Of a stretch of DNA of 64,000 bases, positions 43,018-55,000 are shown piece by piece. Each line of letters opens with the position of its first letter. Positions within the stretch are counted from its first letter, which is position 1. This DNA comes from Vibrio rhodolitus (lineage in GTDB: Bacteria; Pseudomonadota; Gammaproteobacteria; Enterobacterales; Vibrionaceae): the NCBI RefSeq assembly GCF_003350325.1, contig NZ_QLYZ01000005.1:186001-250000 (forward strand), read 5' to 3'. The notes below the pieces were generated by a model. That model saw nothing but the letters and a program-made list of their open reading frames with translations. It was not told the origin of the DNA and searched no databases. The translations under genes and the position numbers were made by a program.

Positions 43018-46000
43018 ATGGACGAGCAAGTTCTTATCGAGGGAACAAAAGTCGTCAAAGTCGTGGGTGAAGTGATCGCGATAGACAGCCATGGAAAGGC
43101 ACGAGTTCTGGCCGTCGGTGATGTGCTCAAAGCTAACGAACTGATTGTGACCGCCAAAAACTCTAGTGTTGAGTTGACCGAGCAGGTTGAGGTGGTTGAT
43201 ATCCCAGAGAACTGCGTTGCTTGTGGTGATGAGCAAGGTACCCTTAACACGGCTCTTGTTGATGGCTCAATCTCATTCGACCTCGGGCAAAATGGTGACT
43301 TCAACGTTGATGACATCGAAGCAATTCAAGCGGCAATTTTAGCAGGGGAAGACCCGACTGAAATTTTAGAAGCTACTGCTGCCGGTGGTGTGCTTGGCTC
43401 AGCAAACGCAGGTTTTATCACAGTAGAATTCAACAACCCGGAAGTGTTAGCTCAAACATTTTTTGAAACCTCAGGGATAGCGCGAGACCAAATAGACGAC
43501 CCCGAAGACGATGGTAGAGGTTTAGTGTTTGCCGCTGGTGGTGAGTCAATATCCGAACTGCTGATCGAGGGAGACCTAGATGCCATTGATGGCTACCCAA
43601 CCTCGATAACCAACAAGGTTTTGATTGAAGCGGGTGACTTACCGCTCGACGCGGACAGTTTTGTCCCTGAAGCAAACTCTCTAACTGCACTACTCAACGA
43701 ACTTAATACAGACATTACTGCCTCAGGACAAGACGTCCTTTTCACTTACGATGCTAGCCAAAATGCTATTGTTGGTACTGTCGGTGCCGATGAAGTGCTC
43801 AAAATCGATATAGATACCAGTAATCTGGGTAAAAATGTCGAACTCTCCTTAACCACCACACTAAATCAGCCTATTGACCACGTGCCAAGTGTTGGCGGTG
43901 GTAACGTTGCTCTGATTAATGATCAGATCGTCGTCTCTTTCGACATTACAGGTACTGACAGCGGTGGTAACGCGATTCGCTCTCCAATCGCAGCAACTGT
44001 AACCATTGTGGATGGTGATGATCCCGATATCGCTCAAGTCCCTAGCGTGACAGTGAATGAAGCCAACCTGACCGATGGTACGGACACAAATATTGCTGAG
44101 ACCGTCAAAGGTAACATGGTTGATATGGGGCTTGGCAGTGACCAAATCGCCCAATATCGTCTCGATATTTCTCAGTTTAATCAGCAAGGGGCTCTCAAAG
44201 CTCACGGCGAGACGATAGTCATTACCGAAGTAGATAATGGCGACTCAAGTTTTACTTATACTGGCGCAACATCGTCAGGTCCGGTGTTTACCATTGAAGT
44301 AGAGCCAAGCGGGGATTACACCTTTAGCTTACTCGAGCCCATTGACCACGCCCAAGGAAGTGATACCACCACGATCAGTTTACCTATCACAGCCACAGAT
44401 TTTGATGGTGATACCGCACAAGGTTTACTGCCTATCATTATTCTTGATGATAAGCCTCAGTTCACCGGATTTACTGGGCAAACTGAGGTGGACGAAGATG
44501 ACTTAACCACTTCTTCGGTTCCGGGCTCTGACCCTGACAAAGAAACGACCATCATCAACGGTAACTTTGTGATTGAACAGGGAGCAGATGGCGTAAAGAG
44601 TTACCAAATCGATACCACGTCCCCAGATATCACCACGCTTAAATCTGGCGGTGAAGCACTGAAATGGAGTGATGACTCGCCAGTTCAAAGTGGGACGCAG
44701 TTTACGTATACCGCGGAAACAGTCTCTGGTGAAACGGTATTTACCTTGATATTCGACACCAATGACAACAGCTACCGTTTTGAATTATCTCAACCTCTTG
44801 ATCATGCCACGGCAGATGGCGAGAATGAGCTGAATATTGGTTTTAATATCAGTGCGACGGACTTTGACAACGATACAACAGCGCCGCAAACCCTCACGAT
44901 CAAGATCACCGATGATATTCCAGAGATCACTAACGTTGAGCCGTTAAGTGTTGATGAAAATGATTTACCGCTTGGCACAGATGGTAGTGGCAGCTTGACT
45001 GCAAGTGGAGATTTTACCACTACGCAAGGTGCAGATGGGGTTGTTCTCTATCGCATTGACCCGGCGACTAATCCTGTTGCAGGGTTAACTTCGGGTGGTG
45101 TAACCATCACGTTAGATTCCCCAGTGATTGATGCTACCAGCAACACTTATACCTATACGGCTAAAGCAGGCAGTGCCGAAGTATTCGAACTAACCTTAAA
45201 CGCCGATGGCAGTTACACCTTTGAGCTGAAACAGCCAATTGATCATCAAACAGGTACTGACAGCGAGTTAATTAACTTTACTATTCAAGCGCAAGACCAA
45301 GATGGCGATTTAAGTCCAATTGTTTTGCCTGTGACGATTAATGATGATTTGCCTGTGCTGAATGGTTTTACTGGGCAAACCGAGGTTGATGAAGATGATC
45401 TTAACACCAGCGCTCATCAAGGTTCAGACTCGAGTAAAGAATCGACATCAATCACCGGCAACTTTGATATTAAAGAGGGTGCCGATGGGATCAAGAGCTA
45501 CCAAATTGATACTGCCTCACAGGATCTTGCTAGCTTAAAGTCCGGTGGTGAAGCGCTGAAGTGGAGTGATGACTCGCCAGCACAAAGTGGAACACAATTT
45601 ACCTATACTGCTGAGACCGCTTCTGGTGAAACCGTGTTCATCATGGTGTTTGATACCAATGACAACAGCTACAGCTTTAATTTAATCAAGCCACTGGACC
45701 ACCCAACGGCTGATGGTGAAAATGATATCGAAATTAGTTTTGATATCAGTGCAACCGACTTTGATAACGACACCACCGCCCCTAAAACGCTGACGATCAC
45801 CGTTAAAGATGATGTTCCCGAAATCACAAACGTCGAGCCGCTCAGCGTTGATGAAAATGACTTACCTCAAGGCACTGATGGAACGGGTGACCTGATTGTC
45901 GGTGGAGACTTTACTACCACACAGGGCGCCGATGGCGTAGTACTGTATCGTATCGACCCGACAACTAACCCAGTCGCGGGTTTAGCTACGGCTGGCGTTT

Positions 46001-49000
46001 CGCTTACTCTTGATCCGCCGACTATTGATGGCAACAACAACTACACCTATGTAGCCAAAGCGGGCACGGTTGAGGTGTTTAAGCTCACACTGAATGCTGA
46101 TGGCAGTTATACCTTTGAGTTAAAACAGCCAATCGATCACCAAGATGGAGAAGATAACGAGTTAGTTAACTTTACTATTCAAGCGCAAGATCAAGATGGC
46201 GATCTTAGCCCGATTGTCTTGCCTGTCACGATAAACGATGACGCGCCAGTCATTGGTGGTTTTACTGGGCAAACGCGAGTAGATGAAGATGATTTGGATA
46301 ACACCAGTCATCAAGGTTCAGACCCTGACAAGGAATCAACGTCGATTTCCGGCAACTTTGTGATTAAAGAAGGTGCTGATGGTGTTAAAAGTTATCAAAT
46401 AGAGTCTACCTCGCCAGATATCGCTACGCTGAAATCCGGAGGTGAAGCACTTAAATGGAGTGATGATTCTCCAGTGCAAAATGGCACTCTGTTTACTTAT
46501 ACTGCGCAGACAGCGTCTGGTGATGCGGTCTTTATCATGGTATTTGACACCAATGATAATAGTTACCAATTTGACTTGTTAAAGCCACTTGATCACCCTG
46601 AAGCTGATAACCAAAACGATATTGAAATTGGTTTTAATATCAGTGCTACTGACTTTGATAACGACACCAGCACGGCGCAAACGCTGACCATTACTGTGGT
46701 TGATGACATTCCAGAGATCACCAACGTTGTGCCGCTTAGTGTTGACGAGAATGACTTGCCGCAGGGCACAGATGGAACCGGCAGTCTTACCGCAAGTGGC
46801 AATTTCACCACCACTGAAGGTGCCGATAAGGTCGTGTTATATCGCATTGACCCGACGACCAATCCTGTATCTGGCTTAGAGTCGGGTGGTATTGCGATTA
46901 CACTTGGCACACCTATCATTGATAGCAGCAACAATACTTACACTTATGTTGCCAAAGCAGGCACAGTCGAAGTGTTTGAGTTGGTTCTAAACTCTGACGG
47001 CAGCTACACCTTTGAGTTAAAACAGCCGATTGATAATGTGACCGGTGAAAGTAGCGAGCAAATTGACTTTACTATCCAAGCGCAAGATCAAGATGGTGAC
47101 TTAAGTTCAATTGTTCTGCCTGTCACGATTAACGATGACGCGCCAATCATCAACGGTTTTACTGGTCAAACCCAAGTTGATGAAGATGATTTAACTACCG
47201 CCGATGTCGAGGGTTCAGACCCAACCAAAGAGTCCACCGTAATCAAGGGCAATTTCGATATTGCTGAAGGTGCCGATGGGGTCAAGAGCTTCCAAATTGA
47301 AGGAACCTCCCCAGATATCACTACGCTTAAGTCAGGTGGCGAGGCGCTCAAGTGGAGCGATGATTCTCCTGTGCAAGCTGGCACTCAGTTTACTTATACA
47401 GCAGAGACGGCTTCTGGCGATGCGGTGTTCACCATGGTGTTTGATACCAGTGATAACAGTTATAGCTTTAGCTTACTTCAGCCACTGGATCACCCGATTG
47501 ACCTGACTGAAGCTGAAAACGATATCGAGATTGGTTTTAATATTTCGGCAACGGATTCTGACAATGATACCAGTCCACCGAAAACTCTAACCATTAAAGT
47601 TAAAGATGATGTTCCTGAGATCACCAATGTTGAGCCACTTAGCGTCGACGAAAATGATCTACCTTTAGGTACAGATGGTTCCGGTGATTTGCTAGTTGGC
47701 GGTGATTTCACCACCACAGAGGGTTCTGATGGCGTAGTACTTTATCGCCTCGATCCTGCAACTAATCCGATCGCAGGTTTAGAGTCGGGCGGTGTGGCAA
47801 TTACGTTAGATTCCCCAGTCATTGATCCAACTACCAATAGCTACACGTATGTCGCGAAAGCGGGCACAGTTGAAGTGTTTAAGCTGACGTTAAATGCTGA
47901 TGGCAGCTATACCTTTGAGTTAAAACAGCCGATTGATCATGCCGATAGCGAGAACAGCAAGCAGCTTCAATTTACCGTTCAAGCACAAGATTTCGACGGG
48001 GATTTAAGCTCGATTATTCTGCCAGTCACCATCAATGATGATGCACCGACCATCGACAGCATTTCTATACCCGCTTATGTGGATGAGGATGATATCCCTA
48101 CTGTAGGCTCAGACTCGACCCCAGAATCGAATTCGACTAGCGGTACCTTCACTTTTACCGCTGGTGCTGACGGGATTAAATCGGTGGTGATTGCTAACCA
48201 AGATACTGTGTTAGATTCACTCACCTCTGGTGGTGAAGCTCTCAAGTGGAGTGATGGTTCACCAGTTCAGGTTGGTAACCAGTTTACTTACACCGCAGAA
48301 ACTGCATCGGGCGAGTCAGTGTTTACTGTCGTATTTGATATTGATACGAAAAGTTACCAGTTTACGTTGCTTAAAGCGCTCGACCATCCGGTCGATTTGG
48401 CTGACCCGCAAAACAGCCTTTCCATTGGTTTTGAAGTTAGCGTGGTCGATTTTGATAACGACCAGAGTGCGCCGCTGCCGCTTGATATTACCGTCATCGA
48501 TGATATTCCACTGATCAACTCAGCAGATCGTTTAAGCGTAAACGAAGATGATCTCAAAGCAGGTTCAAGCCCTGACGCTAGTGCGTTAACTGACAGTGGC
48601 AGCTTTAACACCACCCAAGGTGCCGACTCGGTTATTAAATACAGCCTTGAGTCGACTACCGATCCCGTCGCTGGGCTTAAATCTGGCGGAGTGGATGTGA
48701 CGATTGGCGCGCCAGTTATCGATGCAACTACTAACCAATATGTCTACACGGCGAAAGCCGGCAGTGTTGATGTGTTTGAACTCACGCTAAACGCTGACGG
48801 TAGTTATAGTTTTAAATTGCTGGCGCCAATTGACCATGCTGAGAATTCGGATTTAACGACCCTCAGTTTCACCGTTGTCGCCGAAGATAAAGATGGTGAT
48901 ACCAGTAAGCAAACGGTATTTGTTGATATTAATGATGACAAGCCGTCGTTAACAGGCACTACTGGTGACACTAGCGTGGATGAAGATGACATTCCAGGCA

Positions 49001-52000
49001 TTGGCTCAGACGGTAACAAAGAAAGCACCACCATTGGTGGTCAGTTCACCGTGGTCGAAGGCGCGGATACTATCGCTGATTACCAGATCACCAACCTCGA
49101 TACAGTATTAGATCAACTCTCATCTGATAACCAAGGGTTAGTGTGGGATACAGTAATTGAATCTGGCAACACGGTAACACATACCGCGGTGACTGAGACT
49201 AGCGGTGACACGGTGTTTACTCTGGTGTTTGATACTGCCAACAATACGTATTCGTTTACCCTCGTTCAGCCGTTTGATCATGCGCCTGTGCAAGGGCAAA
49301 ACCTACAGCCGATTGATTTTGATATCAAAGCGGTGGATTTTGATGGTGATGAAACAGGCGAAACCACTTTGACGATCGATGTGGTCGATGATGTGCCGCG
49401 TATCGCTAACCGCAGCATTGAAGTCACTGAGGGTGAGACGAGCAGCACTAACGTTAATATGTTTGGTCGCCCAGGAGCGGATGGCGCAGAAATTACTCTA
49501 GTTGAAGCCAACAGCACCGCAGACTCGCAAATCCGATTCCAACTGGCTGATGGCAGCTATGTGGAAAGCATTGATCCAAATAGCATCACTACGACAGTGA
49601 CTGTGGTAGAGATGCGTCCTGATGGCAGCGGTGGCTTTAATTACGAGCAACTAGGTTCGCTTGAGATCCGCCCTGACGATTCTCAGCGTGGGCGCTTCTT
49701 GTTTACGCCAGTCACAAACCTTGCTCATGATGGTGGCGAGCTTACCTTTAGTCTCAATGTCACAGCCACTGATGGTGACCAAGATACATCGGTGAAAACC
49801 TATACCGTAACCATCTTTGATAAAGATGCGGAAATAAAAACCGCTGAAGTGACGACGTTCGAAGATTCAGGACGTTCAGATACGCTCACCTTTGATCCTG
49901 CGATTAGCAACAGCAATGCCGAAGATAACCAAACTGGGTTAGCCGTTGAGCCAAGCAAAATTACCTTAACGGTTGATTTGTTTGATATTGATAACGATGA
50001 AAAAATAGGTGATGTGGTGATTGGCCCTGGCACTTATAACGGTCAGTTCTATTTCTACGATGCCGCAACGTCAACTTACAAAGCGCTCACGGTACAAGCT
50101 GACGGCAGTGTATTGCTATCAAGTGGTGATGTGGTTCAAACCATTGGCAGCGATAACGTTGCTACGTTAAATAACCTCTACTTTGTGCCAGATAGAAACT
50201 ACTCATCCAGCGATGCAGGTTTTGATGTACCGATTTCTGTCTCGATTTTAAATAGTGGTGTAGCCGATCATACCGTGACGTCCCAGCTACATATTGAGGT
50301 AGAAGCAGTCGCCGATATTGCGACTTGGAATACGAGCAATACCCAAGAACGTTATTCGATTGTCGAAGATGATGCTAATGCTGTGCTTAAGCTTCAGGCT
50401 GAAACTCAAGACACCAGTGATCCGGAAACGATCACCTATCGCTTGGAAGTGACCTCAGGTCAAGGTGACTTTGTTCTGGAAAATGGGGCAGGACAGCCAA
50501 TTAGCGAGGTATCTCCGGGCGTTTATATTATCGAAGCTGTGGATATTGATGATGTTCAGGTTAATCCTGTGGATCATTTTGCTGGGGCGATTACCTTTGA
50601 TGTCTATGCGTTAACAAAAGAGAACGATAACCCGCTGGCGACCAAAGATACTGCCGAATCGGCAGTGCAAAAGTTAGTTATCAACGTTGCACCAAGCGCT
50701 GACCAAGGGTCGTTTAGTGTCAGCCGTATCACTATTTTTGAAGACAATGCTGCTAATCAAGACACGGTTGACCCTGAAACCGATCATTTAGATTTCACTT
50801 TGGATAAAGTGATCACTCTAGGTTCTACCGATGATATTGATACCGTTGGTGACAACTCTGAAAGCCAGTTTGTTGAGTTAACCAACTTTGTCCAAGAAAA
50901 TGGTGACCCGCTGGTGGGGTATGAAGTGCGCTGGATTGGCACTGGCGATAACCCAATTGTTGAGGTTTCACCAGGTGTTTATCAGATCCCACAAGAAGCA
51001 TTGCGATTTGTGGAAGTTCAGCCGCCATTGCACAGCAATGAGAACTTTAGCTTTGACGTACAAGGCTTCGTTAAAGATACCGCGACGCTAATCGATCCTG
51101 CTGGTAACCCTTACCAAGCGGTGGATATCAAGCCAATGGCAGATCCGAAAACCGTCAACGTGACAGTCAAAGGGGTTGCTGATATCCCATATCTGCCTGA
51201 TGTGCCAGAGGAGCCAGCAACAGGGCCGGAGTTGGGTAAATGGTACCAATATGACGATGGCTCTGGGATTTTCGGCGCGCAGGTGACGATTGATGAAAGC
51301 ACGGAGGCGAAAATAAGCTTCGCGGTATTGTCTGGTGAAGAGCAAGATGGCGTGGTTGATAAGTCAGAGTCACTGTCTGCGATCTTGAGTAATATTCCTG
51401 ATGATGTTGAGCTGCTTGATGCGAACGGCGGTACTATCGACTTAGTGTATGTTGGCGAAGGTCCTAATGGCTCGCTTTACCAAGCCAATATCACGCAAGA
51501 TGAATACGACGCGGGCATTACTATTCGCCCTACAAAATACTCGACTGACGACATCATCATTGATGCCAAAGTGATTGTTACAGAGAATGATGGTCATGTG
51601 CGTGAGATTGATGGCAAGCTTCGCGTTAATATCGAACCTGTCATTGAAGCCGGTGGCGCGACGCACACTTATGACGCCTCGGTGACTGGCCGTGAAGACA
51701 CCTTTATCAAAGTGCCATGGAATGTTACTGCCGATCCGGACAATGCGCCTGATAGTCAGCCAACGGCTAATGGCAGAGACTACGAATACGTTACCAAAGT
51801 TGTGATAGAAGGCTTTCCTCCGGGCAGTGATGTTGAAATTAATAACCAAGTTTGGAGTGATTTCCCTGGTGCGAGTTTTGACGGTTCGACATTAACCATC
51901 ACTGGGTTAGATCAATCGACAGCGGCACCAAGTATTAGTGTTAAGCCGCCAGAGGATTCAAGTACAAACTTCCCGTTGAAAACGACCGTTACGATTCAAG

Positions 52001-55000
52001 AGATTGATGAAGACGATCCGACTTTAATTAAAACGGCAGATGTGAAAGGTGACATCACTGTGGTGGTGAACCCTGTCGTTGAGCCAGATGGTACGCTGCG
52101 TATCGAAGATAAAGATGGCAATCCAGTCACTGTGATTCGTGATGATCAGTATCCAACCAATAATGGTTCGGATGACGGTAAAATTGTCTTTACCATCAAT
52201 GATAAAAATGGCGATGCCAATGTTGTCGTTTTTGAAGATTTAGACCCAAGTTCAGATGAAGTCGTTGACCAAGTAGTGGTGCGCTTTAAAGTACCAGCGG
52301 GTGAAGATTTTGATGATGTGATGGATCAGTTGTATGTCTTCGGTGGTATCAACAATGGTGACGGTTCATGGACCATTATTGACGAAGAAAACTTTACCAT
52401 TTCAGCTCCGGACGGTTTGAAATACAGCACTTCGGCGAGTGAAAACACCATCGGCGTTGAGTTTGTCACGCAAGTTATCGACAAAGGTGATGAAAACGAA
52501 GGCAGTGCGCCAAGAGAAGTAAGCACAACGATTGATTTGGTGTTCCCAGAATCGGTGACACCAGCCCCAAGTGTTGCTGCTGAGATTGATGAGATCACTC
52601 TTGCTGAGAATGCTGCTGCGATTGTGATTGGCACCGAAGATAATGTTTTCGATGTAAGCTCACAGCTGTCAAAGATCTTCCAAATAGAACCGAATACCGC
52701 GGATACAGTACCTGATCAGGTGACGGTCGTGATTGCAGCAGCTGACATTCCTGATGAGGTAAAAGGGCTGCAAATTGGCGGTGCACAATATGACTTTGCC
52801 AACGAGCTATACATCTTCCAAGGTTCAGTTGACGCAAGTGGTGTTTTGACTTTCCCGCCGGGTCTGACGTTTACCACGCCAGACGATTACGCGGGTGATT
52901 TCCTTATCCCAATGACCGTGGTGACGACAGATACCCAGTCAGGGGATGAAAACTCGATATTGTATAAAGTACCTGTTGCGGTTAGCCCATTGGTTGATGT
53001 TCCAGTCACTGGCCAACCGGATGGCGGCACAGCCCAGCCAAGTGATAATAATGTCACTCCTTCGGTTGGTGTCAGCGCGACATCGGTAGAGAAAGGCACA
53101 GGGGCGCAAGTTGCGGGTGAAGCACTAGAAGACAACCTGATAAAATTGGTGGTTGATATCGACCTGGCCGACCAACGCAATGCCACGAATGAAGGTCGTG
53201 AAGTTCTTACTAAAGTTGAAATTGAATTAGCAGATAGCGATCTTGGTTATTTTGCTGATATTAATGGTCAGCCACTTTCAACCACTGAGCCGGGTAAATT
53301 GGTGATTGAATCGACCGATCCGGCAGTTATCGAAGCGGCGCTTCAAGAGATCTATTTTGTACCGAAAGAGAATTATCCAACGGGCAACAATATCAATACT
53401 GTTGGAATATCGGTAACAGGAACAATTACCGATCAAACAACCTTTGATGATACGTCCACGACGCAAACGCCAAACAGTCAGGCGGATCGGACGTTTAATG
53501 TTGATGCTTCATTTGAAATTACACCAGTGATTGACCCGATTACCGCACCTGATGGCAATAATGTGGTTGTGGTCGGCGATGAAGATACTGATATTGATCT
53601 TAGTGCTGGTGGCTCTGGCTTGACCATTGCTTTAAATGACACCGATGGTTCAGAAGTGTTCTTATCGGTCAAGCTAACAGGATTACCAGATGACTTTATT
53701 GTAAACAGCTCGTCGAGTGATTTTGTGGTTAAGAACAACGGTGGTGGCGAATGGACGATTCAATTGAATAATCCAAACGTGACTAGCATTGATCTCTCGG
53801 ATATCACGATTAAGCCTGCGGCAAACTTTAGTGGCAAGGCTGATATTGGCATTGTGGTGTATACCGAAGAGAAGTTGTTAGGTGTGCCTGTTGAACATAC
53901 CGGACAGTTCCAAATCGATGTGACACCGGTTGGCGATGTGGTTGATACAGACCCAGTGGCGAGCGTAACGGGCAATGAGGGTGAGAATATTGAAATCGCC
54001 ATCAACGCTAGCGTGACAGATAAAGTCGACTTGCTGCCGGGTGATGCAAACCAAGACCAACCCGAGACTCTACTTGTGACGGTAGAAAACGTTCCAGACG
54101 GCGGCGAAATTTATTTCCCTGATGGCACGACACTGGCAACCAATCTTGGTGGCGGCGTTTGGCAACTAGAGGTCAATGCCCAGTCATTAGATAAAATTGT
54201 GTTTAATTCTGGTGAACAAAACCAAGGTACGTGGAACCCAGACTCTTTAACTATCAAAGTTCAGTCAGTGGATACCAAATACAATGGTGATAAGTTCTTA
54301 GGACCAGTGAGCGAGTTTGAAGTCGGCGTGACGGTTGAGGCAGTGAATGACCGTCCATACTTTGAAGGCATTGGCGATCTGCAAACCGAAGAAGATACCA
54401 CGGTTGCGGTGAAAGGTTTCACCATCAATGACATCGACGCCACACTGGACGACCCAAGCGCTAACTACACACTGACGTTAACCGTCGACAGTGGCACGAT
54501 TGCGCAAGATGCCACGGTAGCAGCAGCGAATGGTTTAACCGTGACTATCACAGGTGGTAACACGATTGAGATTCAAGGTACGGTTGCGGAGATAAACAAA
54601 GCCTTGGGCGAAGATTTGGTACTGTTTACCCCAGCGTTAAATAGCAACAATCTGATTGACCCTGATGGTGTTAAAGTCACGGCAACTGTGAATGACAACG
54701 GCAACCTTGGGTTAGTTGATGGTACGCCAGCGACCGACAATGAGAATCAGGCTGAGTTTGTTATTAATGTCTCTGAGCTTAACGACAAGCCAAACGCGGT
54801 TGATGTTAATCTAGGCACGATTGATGAAGACAACTCGATTCAAATTAGCCCTTCGCAGTTGATTGGTCCAGGGCTAAGCAGCGACCCTGATCCGGAAGGA
54901 CAGACGCTTATCATTAAATCGATGAGTGTCCCTGCCGATCAAGGCACGATTGTGGAAAATATCGACGGCACATGGACATTCAAACCTGCGCTTAACTTCA

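Noticed and set aside
44040-49395. Tandem repeats as a CRISPR array
   Set aside because: Units are about 450 bases, protein-coding and without short spaced direct repeats; no cas genes are near.
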